Positions 22,703 through 33,464 of a stretch of 64,000 nucleotides of DNA are shown here, in pieces. Positions within the stretch are counted from its first letter, which is position 1, and each line of letters begins with the position of its first letter. Below the pieces are notes generated by a model, which saw only the letters and a list, made by a program, of their open reading frames with translations, had not been told where the DNA came from and ran no database searches. The stretch comes from Typhlomys cinereus (Eukaryota; Chordata; Mammalia; Rodentia; Platacanthomyidae). The stretch is from the NCBI GenBank assembly GCA_023101885.1, contig JALPQD010000410.1, positions 838,142 to 902,141 of the forward strand. The letters are read 5' to 3'. A program made the translations under genes and the position numbers.

Positions 22703-23727
22703 CTAACCAGCCCAGGCAGGCCTTGGCCAAGTCTGTGGGAAATGGTTTCAGTTGCTTTCCTTGGCATGAAGGGTCTCCTTTCCCTACACAGGTGGTGTAT
22801 GTGACTAAAGATGGCTGCACATATTGGCTGTGTCCCCCACCTCCTGATGTTGGATGTGGTGGGGTGGGTCCCTGGGCCCTTCCTGGTGACTCTCCTGCCC
22901 CAATGGAACGGTTAGCTGCAAGAAAGCCCCTTGTTGCCTGACTTGTTTGGGTCCGATATTGATTATGGCAATGGTGTATGAAACTAAAGCGGAGCCTGTG
23001 ACCAGAGAATAAGGATGGTGTTGGGAAACTAAAACTCCACGTTCAGGAAGGCTTGCGAGGCGTGATACTCTGGGCCTGAGTTCTAAAGACGACGACGAGT
23101 GCCTTGGTCTGCCCATGCAGGCCTTCTTTGTAGGGTTAGCGGCAGAATGCAATTCTGTTGTTTATTACCTTGTTTGTTTCTTCTGCGGCACACAGCCAAG
23201 AGTTATTACCGGAGAGTACACTTGCTAAACAGGAGAGGATGCCGAAGCGTCTCTGGCATCCGAAGAACAAAGCCTCTGATTATCATGGATCGATTCGGGA
23301 ATCGTACTCATTAAGGAATGACATTCAGAAGAGCAGCTGCTACAGCATCCCGTTTATCTGAAGCGCTTTAAATATTAGTTAAAAATAAATGTTTACGTTT
23401 GTGAGTCACAAAATCATAAATGGCTCAGAGAAGAAGCTGGGCTAAATACCAAACCTCCGAGATTGCAGCGAGAGGACTCTTCGGTCTCCCGTGCTGTGTC
23501 TCCAGGGAGCTACGGTTGATGGCGGTGCTAAATAAACCCCAGTTCTGGTCCACACACCGAATTCCATGGTACCGTATGTCAAGTGCAACAATCGCTTTGA
23601 TTCTGAAGGAGGGCTCTGTGTTTATTAAAAGGAACACATCCACATAACAAGAAGTTCAAATGTCGCAATTAAGTAAGAAGGTGTTCTTCGCTCGTCTAAA
23701 ACCCCTAGGGTCTGCCTGCACTAGAGC
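22703..23727. other. Unique CpG-bearing sequence; candidate conserved non-coding element
   Basis: No interspersed repeat is recognised here, in contrast to both flanks. 23040-23420 retains many CpGs and dense potential transcription-factor sites: tctgattatcatggatcgat, cattaaggaatgac (homeobox-like TAAT cores), gagcagctgctac (E-box CAGCTG), gctttaaatattagtt (MEF2-like) and aatgtttacgtttg (forkhead-like). Short open frames are unrecognised. These traits fit an enhancer, but conservation cannot be tested here. Confidence 0.35.
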
Positions 23728-23905
23728 GAGACAGGTGTCAACCTGACAATTGAAGGCTGAGGCTTTGGGCACATCTGTGAAGAATTGGTGGTTAAGGTCA
23801 GACCTAAGCAAGCCTGTGAGAGATTATCTAAGTGGTGTGAGAAGGCGTAGTCCCTGGTGGGTGGTCCTGTTCTCTGGGCAGGTGGGCAAGATGGAGAGAG
23901 ATGAT
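23728..23905 (+). mobile_element. Partial MaLR-type LTR
   Basis: gacaggtgtcaacctgacaa, ttgggcacatctgtgaagaa, agcaagcctgtgagagatta and ggtgggtggtcctgttctct are the reverse complement of the right half of the LTR at 22310-22702. The 3' part is missing. Confidence 0.8.
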
Positions 23906-24782
23906 AACTAAAAACACAGCTCTTGGCTTGTGTGTTCCAATAGATCCCAATAGAGAAATGTGTCTGTGTATTTGTGTGTCTGTCTGTCTAGTAAATTGTA
24001 TAATATCAATTGATTCATCTATATGTAAAGATGATAATGAGTATTAGACCAACTAAACTATTAGTTACCATAAGATAGGAGTTATAAGTTTACAGCTCAA
24101 TTTACTGGCTTGTAATAATCATAAACATAGTATGTCAGAACTAAATTAAAATACAGAGTCAAATGTCCTTATAGTGATGTACTGATGTTTTATGTTCTGT
24201 TGGGTTTCACAGTGCATCTTTACTTGGGGTGGGGTACCCTGACACCTGGAATTAGTATCACTGCCCAGTTCACAGAAGTAGCATTTTTCCCAGTATTGGT
24301 CATTTCTGTCGAATCTGATAATGTTTCCTGTGGCATAGCATTTTTCATTGTCTTGTGATTCCCTAGTCAATGAATCTACACCGTCACGCAAGATCCTTCT
24401 CCCAACACAGCCTAATCTTGGGTCTAAGGAGACGGTCGGCTAAATCTATGGATCACAAATTTCATTTTTTTAGCCAAAGCTTATTCAAATTGTTCTTGTT
24501 CTCTCTCTTCCTCCTCTTCTCCTTCCTCTTCTCTCTCCCTCTCCCCCACCCCCACTGGTTTTGTGATTGTGAGGCAAGTTCCCACATCTCTAGGGTTCCA
24601 GCAGAAGTTGAAGTTACTGCCCACAAATAAATTTTTTCTTTCTCAGTTTGCTTCTCTCTTTTTTCATCTTAAAATAGTTTCATTGGCATGCAATTCACAT
24701 GCCACCCAGCTTTCCCTAGTGAGGCCCACAATTCATGGGTTTTGGCATCTCCGTGGGTATTTCCACCTGTCACCCCACATAC
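23906..24782. other. AT-rich sequence with a CT-rich patch
   Basis: A polypyrimidine patch (ctctctcttcctcctcttct) lies around 24495-24560. No gene or repeat family is recognised. Confidence 0.35.
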
Positions 24783-25160
24783 TGCTTAGTCTTTGCTGAG
24801 AACTTGACTAGATTTAGAATCACCTAAAAGACAGCAAGGCACCCTTGTGGTGTGTCTGTGGGTCACTCGCAAAAAGGACTAACTGAGGGGGGCGTGGCAC
24901 ACTCTGGATGTGAGAGGCACCATCTCATGGCTCGAAGCCCAGAAGGGATGAAAAGAGGGTGCAGAAGAAAGCCCCCCCGTGTGCCACTCCCCTTCCTTAG
25001 CCTCCCCGCCCACCATGACGTGAGCTGCTGTGGGCTGCCTGCTTTCCTCACCACAATGGACTAAACCCTCTGAAATCGTGAACTCAAATAGATCCTTCTT
25101 ATCTTTTATGCTGTTTCTGTCAGGTAGTTTGTCATAGTAATGTGAAAAGTAATGAATATA
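24783..25160 (+). mobile_element. MaLR-type solo LTR
   Basis: gagaacttgactagatttag, ttgtggtgtgtctgtgggtc, aggactaactgagggggg, ccgcccaccatgacgtgagc and gctgtttctgtcaggtagtt are in MaLR order. The end gaaaagtaatgaatata is degraded. Confidence 0.85.
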
Positions 25161-25383
25161 TACTACCTTCAATTTCACAGTATTTTTGTCACCATGAGAA
25201 GAAAATCTGTATTCTTTAGTTATCGCTCCCCATGCCCATGTTCCTGTAACCAGTCTGAAGGACTTATTTCTCTGTCATTTCCTGATTTAGAGTGCATGGC
25301 TCAATTCAAGATGTTATAAAACACCTGATCTCTCAATTCAGAAACTTCAGAGCCCTCCCATCAGTTAATATTATGTTTAGTAG

Positions 25384-25753
25384 TATCATGGTTTGAAATG
25401 TGAGCTGTTCCCCAGGGGCTCATGTGTTTGAATCTTTAGTTGTTTGGGAAGGTCATGGCACCTTTAGGAGGTAGAACATTGGTGGAAAAAGGCAATGGGC
25501 TTAGAGGTTGGTGAGCCCCACCCTGCTTCCGGGAGGGGTCGACTCTTGCAGTTTGCAGTTTTGTACTTGCAGCAGCTCTGAGTCTCCATGATGGATGTAA
25601 CTTAAGTTGCCTCCAGCTTCTGCCAGCCGGCCATGCTGTTTCTGCCATGTCTTCCCTTTAGAAAGGTGAGTTGAATAAATCTCCCTTTTCTCCCCTTAAG
25701 CTGTTGAAACTCAGTGGTCTCTCACAGCAGCAGCATAAAGAGTAGCTGGTACA
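25384..25753 (+). mobile_element. MaLR-type solo LTR
   Basis: atggtttgaaatgtgagctg with gttccccaggggctcatgtg at the left, ttgggaaggtcatggcacct in the middle and ttgaataaatctcccttttc with ctctcacagcagcagcataa at the right form a complete MaLR-like LTR of about 370 bases. The end is agctggtaca. Confidence 0.88.
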
Positions 25754-25962
25754 AACAGATATTCTTCTCTCCATTTCTTTTGGAATAATGACTTCCTTTT
25801 CCATTCTCCCATTACTGTGTAAAGCCTGTCTCTGAATAGTCCTTTCTACCTCTGGTCAATATTCTGCTGCCAGTGAGTCTGTCAGGTTGTTGGCTGAGTG
25901 ACTTCTTTAAATCCCATTCTGATGTCTCAACTGCTCTGTTACAAAGCCTTCATTAGCAGGTT

Positions 25963-26340
25963 TAGAAGATGGCTAAGTGGGTAAAAGCTTTTGCTGTGAA
26001 AGCAAAAGGGCCTGAGTTCAAATCCTCAGCACCTATGCAAAGACGAGGCAGGGAAGCACATGCCTGTAACCCTAGCATGGGGGGTGCGCATAGGCAGATG
26101 GTGGAGCTCGCTGGCCACTCAGCCAAGCCAAAGCAGTGAACTTCAGGTTCAATGAGAAGTGGAGAATGATAGAGGGAGGCGCCCGGTATCCTCCTCTGGC
26201 CTCTGCATGCCTGCATGCAGGTGTGTACATGTGTCTCCCACACAAGATATGCAGCACACACACAGCACATACAATCACACACACACTAACAAACCACAGA
26301 CAACATAAAGGACAAGCTCCACACCTCAGAGAAAAATAAA
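25963..26340 (+). mobile_element. B4-type SINE
   Basis: An ID-like head (agaagatggctaagtgggta, gcctgagttcaaatcctcag) is followed by a B1-like body (gcacatgcctgtaaccctag, caggttcaatgagaagtgga), the ggtatcctcctctggcctct landmark and a CA-rich tail. It lies next to an opposite-oriented SINE whose tail starts at about 26345, so their tails meet. Confidence 0.88.
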
Positions 26341-26344
26341 GAAA

Positions 26345-26640
26345 GCCTGTGTGTATGTTTGTGTGTGTGTGTGTATTTGTATCAGAGGGCACTGTGTGTT
26401 TCTGTGGAGGATCAAGGGTGACTTTGGGAATCATTCTGCATTGTTTTTACCACCTTTTTGTTTCCTTCTGAGATTTCCCAGGCTCAGCCTACCAGGACCG
26501 GAAGTGCCGGCTGCTGCTGGTTCAGCTGGTGTTTTTTTTTTTTTTTTTTTTTTTTACATGGGACCTGGGATCTGAACTCAGGATCTTTTGCTTGCAAGGC
26601 AGAGTTAAGAGATGACTTAACCCCGAGCCATCTCTTCAGC
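26345..26640 (-). mobile_element. tRNA-derived SINE with internal T expansion
   Basis: Minus-strand SINE with GT-rich 3' end, caagggtgactttgggaatc, gatttcccaggctcagccta and the reverse-complement head ccgagccatctcttcag. A run of about 25 T interrupts the body at 26532-26556. A small duplication (gttaagagatgacttaacc) sits in the tRNA-like arm. Confidence 0.88.
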
Positions 26641-26689
26641 ATCATACTGCTACTTCCATGCCCAAATGGCTGTCATTGTTTCTTTCTTT

Positions 26690-27260
26690 TTTTAAAATGA
26701 TTTGTCCCTAGTTTTACAAGCACATTGAGTACTTATCCTTTTCCCCCTCCTTTCTCCTCCTTCTTTTTTATTTTCCCTTATTCCCTCCCCTCCTTTCATC
26801 AATCCATCTCACTCCTTTCCACCCTCCTGCCTGTCCACTTCTATGACTCCCAGGGTTCCCTCTGCATTGTCTGCTCTAATGGGGTTCAGGCCTCCGTAGC
26901 AGACCAAGTGGTCCCTCTTCAGGTAGCCCCACTAACTTGGGCACTTCCCCTTCACTCCGTTCAGCCCTAGCCCCCAAAGTTTCCACTGCATGTAATTATC
27001 TCTCCTGAGATCCTCACTAGTCTATGGGGGCATGTTGGTATGTCAGCATTGTGTAGGTTTGGTGAGGACAAGTCTCATTGCAGCCCTGTCTTGAGTATAA
27101 TGTCTTGTCCAATGATGGACCTTCCCACCTTTATGCTCCTATAGTCTCACTGACCTCTCTTCCGCGAGGTTTCCTTGTTGTTTCTAATAGGAGGATTTTT
27201 TTCTTTTTCTCCTTTAACTTTCTGAATGTTCTCCCCACCATTTTTTCTCACTCCCATCCA
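26690..27260 (-). mobile_element. LINE-1 3' UTR, minus strand
   Basis: The block opens with ccctagttttacaagcacat and a polypyrimidine run, then tgtctgctctaatggggttc, gagatcctcactagtctatg and tcatccaatgat-like segments found in rodent L1 3' ends. It is unrelated to SINEs on its left. Exact L1 subfamily cannot be named. Confidence 0.55.
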
Positions 27261-27596
27261 TTTAGTACTACACATCTAAATGAATGCTGAGGAAAATCAT
27301 ACATGAAACTATTTAAAGGATAATACCATGTTCTGAACAGTTTTTGGAAATTACAGGGTTACATGAAAAAATAAAGAAACAGAACATCTTTGTGGCACTG
27401 GAAGCAGTTGTTAAATTTTTAGACTTGATCAGTAAATTTGGATATACTCCAACAGAGATATCCAGGTCCTTGATTCCCTGGGTAGTTTGAAATTTTTAAA
27501 TTTAATAATTTGAGTTGTAGTCATGCCAGAGCAATGTGTGTGTGTAAAAGTCATATGTAAATTCAAAAGGAAGTGCCTTCTAAAAAGTATTGGAAG
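27261..27596. other. Unique AT-rich sequence
   Basis: Nothing recognised. Confidence 0.3.
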
Positions 27597-27985
27597 TCTG
27601 GGGAAATGGTTCAGCGGTTAAAGCCTCTGCCTCACTGCCAAAGGACCACCATTTGTATCCCTAGATCCCATGTAAAAATAGTAAAAATGCCTGCCAGGTG
27701 TAGAGCCTGTGTGTAATTGTAGCTTTTGGAGGTAGAGCCCGGGAATCCCCAGAGCAAGCTGACTAGTTGGACCAGCCCTTATGGCGTGCTCTGATTTTAA
27801 TCATAGACCAGACTCACAACAGCTAGGTGAAAAGTGATTAAGTATGATTCCCAGTACTACTGTTGGGCTTCCACAGACTCAAGTGCACCCACCTACATGC
27901 AGACTCTCCTATGTACGTGAAAAAGAAAGCAGTTGTCCTCTGATCTGAACACACACATGCACACATACACGATAAGGACTTTAAT
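27597..27985 (+). mobile_element. tRNA-derived SINE, long-bodied subfamily
   Basis: The head tctggggaaatggttcagcg, B-box region, gagcaagctgactagttgga and cagactcacaacagctagg are shared with the copy at 41903-42228. Together they define a third SINE subfamily with an extra B4-like segment. It ends in a CA-rich tail near 27950-27975. Confidence 0.8.
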
Positions 27986-28752
27986 TCTGCAATCCAAATT
28001 ATTCTGTATCTTCTTGCCTGTGGCAGCTACACGTGCTGTCACAGGTCTTGCAATGAGCGTCTACCATTATGTCTACATCATACACATGTCCTGAAATTTA
28101 TTCAATGCAACTTTGAATTGCTAAGTGGGTTATTTCTATCACAACTCCAGATGAAGCTATTAAGCTTTGAAGATGCACAGAGAGACAAGACTAGCATGCA
28201 CACAGGCTGTGTGAAGACCCCGCATGTATTTAAGTGTGCGTATGTGCACGCCCAAAGTGTCTCCACGTGCAGCTTTCCACACATATGCAATACCTGTTCC
28301 TGCTGATGTCCTTTCCATTCCATGGAATGTAGTTGTGCTTGCCATGCTTTCTCTCCAACTAAACATGCTAACCTGGAAACACTGTCACCAAGCCCCTTCC
28401 TGTCTATTTGTTGTGAGACAAGCCTGCAGGTCTTTCCAGTTGCCGCCCTTCTAATTCCCCAGCGGAAATCCCTTTCACTTTGAGCAGTGCTGTCAAATCC
28501 ACCGCAGGCTTCACCGAACCCAAGTGGGTTCCCTGCTCCAGAAAACGGTGCTGGGAGTAGACTGGAGTGGGAGGATTGTTTTCCCCACGGCTTGGGAGGA
28601 GATGCTTGTATTTATCTGAATATTAAGATGATTGCAGTGGTAATCACACTACTTTCCATGTCAGATGTCTTTTGAGGAATTTCAAAGCGCTTAACAATTC
28701 TTTGGAATGCTACTGCCAGATCTACTTGCTCTGCAGTTCAGAAAACTCCAAG
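27986..28752. other. Unique sequence; candidate conserved patch at 28500-28750
   Basis: 28550-28740 lacks repeat signatures and has a balanced, motif-dense composition (tatttatctgaatattaaga, gcagtggtaatcacactac, caaagcgcttaacaattctt). This fits a non-coding conserved element but is unproven. Open frames around 28100-28450 are unrecognised. Confidence 0.3.
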
Positions 28753-28777
28753 CCTAAACAATTTTTTTAAAAAAATC

Positions 28778-28786
28778 TCTATTTAT

Positions 28787-28869
<83 letters not shown>

Positions 28870-29100
28870 TGTGTCACTGTGGAGGACCAAGGGTGACTTT
28901 GGGAATCATCCTGCATATTTAGATCTATTCTATGTCCTTTTTGGTTCTCTCTAGGATTTTCCAGGCTCCGCCCACTAGGGCTAGAAGTGCAGGCTGCGGT
29001 GGTTTCCACATGGTGTTTTTATGTGGGACCTGGGATCCGAACTCAGGATCTTCTGCTTGGGAGGCAGAGTGTTAACCCCTGAGCCATCATCTCTCCAGTC
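28778..29100 (-). mobile_element. tRNA-derived SINE with (GT)n(GA)n tail
   Basis: The tail is a composite GT then GA microsatellite (28787-28866). The body has gtggaggaccaagggtgac and attttccaggctccgccca, and the right end carries the reverse-complement head. A direct repeat of about 22 bases (cctaaacaattt...aaatct, at 28753-28777 and 29102-29124) flanks it. Confidence 0.92.
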
Positions 29101-29211
29101 CCCTAAACAATTTCTTTAAAAATCTTTTGACTTAAAATTTTATTTTGAAAGGAAAAGTGGCCCCTAACTTTAAGAGAGCAGGAAGTGTTTTTCAGGATAG
29201 AGCCCAGGTAA

Positions 29212-29250
29212 GGAACGGGGGGGGGGGGTGAGGGGGGTGAGGTGGGAGGG
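29212..29250 (+). other. G-quadruplex-prone G run
   Basis: A run of about 13 G is followed within a few bases by further runs of six, three and three G (tgaggggggtgaggtgggag), enough for an intramolecular quadruplex on the plus strand. Confidence 0.7.
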
Positions 29251-29287
29251 AGCTGTTTTCCTGCAAGATTACATCCCCACTTGCTTC

Positions 29288-29702
29288 TTGTCACAGTCAC
29301 AACTGAAGGCTCTGAGCTCTGGGCTCAGTTACAAAAAATGAGTAGTTGAGTTAAGCTGAGAGCAGACCTACAGGAGATTGTCTGATCAACAGGGAGGCCC
29401 AGCCCATGGTGGGTAGGACTATCTCTGGGCAGGTGAAAAAATGGAGGGAGCTGGGTGCAGAAATTGGCGTCCTTCCTTAAACTTGGCCAAATATGCTGGT
29501 CTGAAGAGTGAGAAGTGTCCGTCTCAGCTCTCAGGTGAATTCTGCGTGGCCAGTTCCTTTGTCTTTGGTATTGGTGTGAGCGCCCCTGCCAAACTGGACA
29601 AGGCTGTAACCAGATGATTGTAGGAGAAAATAAAGCCTCTCATTCCCCTTCAAGCCATTCGGTCATGAATTTATCAGTAACAATGCAGAGTAACTGCTAT
29701 AA
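29288..29702 (+). mobile_element. MaLR-type solo LTR
   Basis: cagacctacaggagattgtc, aggcccagcccatggtgggt, ctctgggcaggtgaaaaaat and gaaaataaagcctctcattc match the plus-strand sense of the 22310-22702 subfamily. The right end is gagtaactgctata. Confidence 0.8.
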
Positions 29703-30069
29703 TTTAAAAAAAATCTAAATGCACTCGTGTGACTCTTATAACTTAGTTTTGATATCAGGAATACTTTAATTTTTTTCTTTTGGCTTTTGTACTGCAGAAA
29801 GGGGGGTATTTCAAATGAAAGAGGTCTGTGTTGAACAGACCTCAGTTCTGTCCAACAACTACTAACCATAAAGGGGAAAGATGGGTCCCGTGTCTTGTGT
29901 GGCTGGCCAAGAGTGAGGCCACAGTTTGCGTGTTTGAATTTTCATCGGAGGCTGTGTAACAAAGGCTAAGGAGCAAGCTTGTCCAGTCACATTGGCCTCA
30001 AGTTCTGGAGCCCATATTTCAGCTGAGGGCTGGAGAACGCCCTTAATGTGCCCAGCAGAAGGTTGAGTG
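29703..30069. other. Unique sequence
   Basis: No gene or repeat is recognised. Confidence 0.3.
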
Positions 30070-30378
30070 ACTGGGTTCATAAATAACTTGTCTTGCAACC
30101 AAGAGGATCTGTGTTTGATTCCCAGAACCTTTGCAAAACAAAACTCAGGTGTGGTGGTGTGGGGTTATAATCCCAGTGCTGGACTGTGGAGTCACTCCAA
30201 CCCAGCCTAACTGGCAAGTCCCAGGCCAATGAGAGACCCTGCTAGAAAAATCACACAGCTGGTGTCTAAAGAGCAATACCTGAGAACAATACTTGAGAAC
30301 AACAGCTGAGAACAATACCTGGGTTGTGCTCTGGCCTCCAGACATTCTTGCACACGAGAGCAAGTATACCAGCACACA

Positions 30379-30410
<32 letters not shown>

Positions 30411-30415
30411 GTGGA
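30070..30415 (+). mobile_element. B4-type SINE with small internal tandem
   Basis: tgtgtttgattcccagaacc, ggtgtggtggtgtggggtta and ttgtgctctggcctccagac give the ID-B1-tail order. Four imperfect copies of an agaacaatacctg-like unit sit at 30267-30323. The CA tract at 30374-30411 forms the 3' end. Confidence 0.82.
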
Positions 30416-30439
30416 GATGTTTCTGGAACAGAGAAAGGG

Positions 30440-30811
30440 TGTGATGATCAATGTCAACTGCCAACTGTATTGAACTAACAAATACCTAGGGCATAAGTAA
30501 GGCACACCTTTGGGTGTATCTGTGAGTGTCTCCAGAGGGGATCGACTGGGGCATCAGGGAGGCCTGTCTGGAACATGGGCAGCACTATCCCCTGAACTAG
30601 GACCTGTACTGAACAGGAAGAGAAAAAGGAGAAAGTCAGTTGAGTTTTCTCCTTTCCGAGCTTCCTGGTCAGCATCACAGACCAGGCCAATGGATTATCA
30701 TCCCTTCCCTACCACGATGAACTGCATTGCCCTGAATCGTGAACCAGAATAAATCTTCTAAGTTGTTTCATTGGGTATTTCATTTCAGGGGCTATAAGAA
30801 TAGCTAATGCA
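30440..30811 (+). mobile_element. MaLR-type solo LTR
   Basis: tgtgatgatcaatgtcaact, cacacctttgggtgtatctg, gatcgactggggcatcaggg, ttccctaccacgatgaactg and accagaataaatcttctaag follow the MaLR plan to a taatgca end. Near-matching 5-base flanks (aaggg left, aagag right) are compatible with an old target duplication. Confidence 0.85.
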
Positions 30812-30961
30812 AAGAGGACAAGAAAGATGGGCAATTATGTGTCTTCAAACTTCGGGACCAACTGATCTCCAGGTTACCTGTCTGTGGCTTGTGATCTGTG
30901 ACTTGTTCTCCTCTTTACTTGAATCTTTGAGTTTTGGATAAAGGGAAAGGTTGCTATGTTG

Positions 30962-31233
30962 ACTTTCAGTAGCTATGACCAACCTACCTGGGAAGAATAA
31001 TTTATTTAGATTTATGGTCCACAATCCTTAGCTTCGTTGACTTTGGCCCCTGGTGAGGCAGTGCATCATGGCAGCAGGTGTATGTGGGTTGGGGGTAGAG
31101 TTCTTCACCCCTCATGTGAGACAGGAAGCCATGAGGAAGCAAGCCTGGCCCAAGTGGCATACTTCCTTCAGGGATATCCCACATCCCGATGTTTACCATA
31201 CCTCTCAAAAGAGAGCCACTGCCGCAGCTCACC
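30962..31233 (-). mobile_element. LTR fragment (MaLR-like), minus strand
   Basis: tcagtagctatgaccaacct, aagaataatttatttagatt and gaagccatgaggaagcaagc have the polyadenylation-first order of minus-strand MaLR LTRs. It ends where the next LTR begins. Confidence 0.6.
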
Positions 31234-31644
31234 TGCATGGTTGCTGATAAATGACCATCAAATGGCTTAAGGGAACAAGGGGTTTATTTTCTCTTATGAT
31301 TTTCTGGTTACAATTCTCAGTCCAGCTTGACAGGAGAGCTCACACCAACACCAGGGCCGAGGGAACTGGCCACACCATCTCTACACAATGCTGAAAGAGG
31401 GATGATCCTTACTTGCCAGACCAGCATGTCTGGCCAAGTATACAAAAGGATGCCAACTCTCTCAACCTGCTGTTGGTATTTTATTCCAGGGCCTAATCCT
31501 ACCCACCATGGGCTGGGCCTTCCCCATCAGCTAGACAATCTCCTACAGGTCTGCACTGGGCCTAACTTAACCACTAATTCTCTACAAATGTACCTAGAGC
31601 TCAAACCCTCAACAGCTAAGTTGACAACTGTGTCCAACCATGAC
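31234..31644 (-). mobile_element. MaLR-type LTR, minus strand
   Basis: tggttgctgataaatgacca, gggaacaaggggtttatttt, agtccagcttgacaggagag, ccaccatgggctgggccttc and gctaagttgacaactgtgtc place it in the same subfamily as 10333-10738 and 22310-22702. Confidence 0.85.
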
Positions 31645-32049
31645 AGCCACCAATGTGAAGACCAAGGATTCACTGCATGAACCTGTAGGGGAATGCTTCA
31701 TAGTCTAACCATCACAGCTTATATAAGAAGAAGTGGTATAAGGATGCGCATGTTCACAAGTAGTGGAAAGGACACATGTTCACTTACTTTTCTCCCATGC
31801 AGAAATTGATGTAGGAGACCAGGGAGAAGTTCAGTCTCCAAATCTGCTTTCTGTGACTGGCAAAGAGCAGATGCTCAAACCTCTTATGAGTAAAGCAGCC
31901 TTTGCCTTCCATTTGAATCCTCTGCCAAGAGCGAGTGCCATGAAACTGTTGAAGCTCTTGTACAGAGAGATTAGAAAGAAAATGGCTTCTCCTGTTCCCA
32001 CTCTTAACTAGCAGCTTGCTGCTAAGCTCCTACTGCTGATGAGTTTCCT
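31645..32049. other. Unique sequence
   Basis: No repeat recognised; an 82-codon open frame (31763-32011) shows no known protein. Confidence 0.3.
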
Positions 32050-32359
32050 CTTTATTTATTTTAATTTTTGTGTGTCTACATATGTGTATGTGTGTGTATG
32101 TGTGTGTATGAGAGCACTCGAGTGTACCTGCCTTTGGAGGCCCAAGGGTGATATCGGGAATCAGTTTGGATTGTTCTACTTCCTTATTGCTTTGCTCGGG
32201 GGGGGGGGGGTGTCCCAGGCTCTGATTTCCTGGACTGGAAGTGCAGACCACCATCACCATTTCCACTCAGTATATTTTATATGGAATCTGGAAATCTGAA
32301 CTCAGTCATTTCATTTGGGAGGCAAAGGCTTTAACCCCTGAACCATCACCCCATTCCCA
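32050..32359 (-). mobile_element. tRNA-derived SINE, older subfamily
   Basis: GT-rich tail, aggcccaagggtgatatcgg, tgctttgctc followed by a run of about 12 G, and the reverse-complement head ctgaaccatcaccccattcc. The G run lies in the body at a position that is short in other copies. Confidence 0.82.
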
Positions 32360-32502
32360 GGGAGCATTTATTCAATGACTTAGGTGTGTCTTACATGCAT
32401 AGCATGGTAACAGTTCATCAGATCGCCCACTTTTAAAATTATAACGAATTTTTAAAAAGAATGGTGCTCTTCCAGTTAAAAGAAAAGTAATCCAATTAGC
32501 AT

Positions 32503-32720
32503 TTCTGTGAAATGTGCATTTCTTATATGTCTAATCATAATGAAGAGTTTTTTTGGAAGGAACACATAATATTTAGAGCAACAAATTATTTCAATGACTT
32601 TGCGTGATTCACTCTATTCTACAACTCTTTGTCTTCCTCAAACCTGATATGACTTGACTGATAGGAGCAAGACATGAAGAAATAAGTTGGAGACAGAAAG
32701 AAAACTAGCTGCCTTACGAC
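32503..32720. repeat. Local duplication, copy 1 (about 218 bases)
   Basis: It recurs at 33465-33680 in direct orientation, with exact blocks such as cttgactgataggagca and tctttgtcttcctcaaacct and roughly 85 percent identity by eye. It has no recognised repeat-family signature. Confidence 0.9.
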
Positions 32721-32842
32721 TTTCAGGACCCAACACCATTAAAAATCTTTGTTTCCTCTGTCAGAAATTAGGAAAGATAGCATTGAGTTTTATGTGTTTT
32801 TCTTCTGGTACTTCATATAGTGTTATATGTGTGTTGTGTGTA

Positions 32843-32850
32843 GTATGTTG

Positions 32851-32896
<46 letters not shown>

Positions 32897-32985
32897 GTAC
32901 CTGTATCTATGTGTCTGACTGGGAATTGAACTCAGAACTCTGTGAATGTCCGGCAAATGTTCTTCCGCTGAGACTTATCTCCAAC
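32843..32985 (-). mobile_element. ID-like SINE fragment with (GT)n tail
   Basis: About 22 GT units (32846-32892) are followed by gggaattgaactcagaactc and cttccgctgagacttatctc, the reverse complement of an ID/tRNA-like head. Confidence 0.7.
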
Positions 32986-33345
32986 CCAAGAGCTGTTATT
33001 GAATCACTCTCTGGAAACAGTGTGTGGATATATTTTCTGAAAGCCACAGAATCACAGAGCTATTCTTTTGGCTGAAAACAATTAATCTTTCCTTCCAGAG
33101 CTGACTGGAGCTCTGGGCAGAGCCTAGCTCAAATGATTAGATCCCCAGCTAGGAACACTGACATAGTCAACGAGTTAGGAAAGCACCTACATTGCTGGGA
33201 AGGTTTTGAAGTTCCAACTTGAAAATTGAAATTGATAACCTGGATATTGTTTCTTATTTTACTCACAAAGTAAGAGGGAAGCATCAAGCCAAACTTTGAA
33301 AACCATTCATAACGTAAATATAGTCAAGTTCATTAGAAAGACTAA

Positions 33346-33455
33346 TTCAAGGCTAAGGAGATACCTTAGAGGTTATAGCACTTGTCATGGAAGCAAAAAG
33401 ACCAGCGTTCAGATCACCACACCCCACATAAAATGCCAGGTGGGTGTGTGAAGAC
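33346..33455 (+). mobile_element. Truncated SINE head
   Basis: ggctaaggagataccttaga, cagcgttcagatcaccacac and aaaatgccaggtgggtgtgt are a SINE head and first body segment. The copy stops just before copy 2 of the local duplication, so the breakpoint lies at or near the SINE end. Confidence 0.7.
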
Positions 33456-33464
33456 GTCTGCAAC

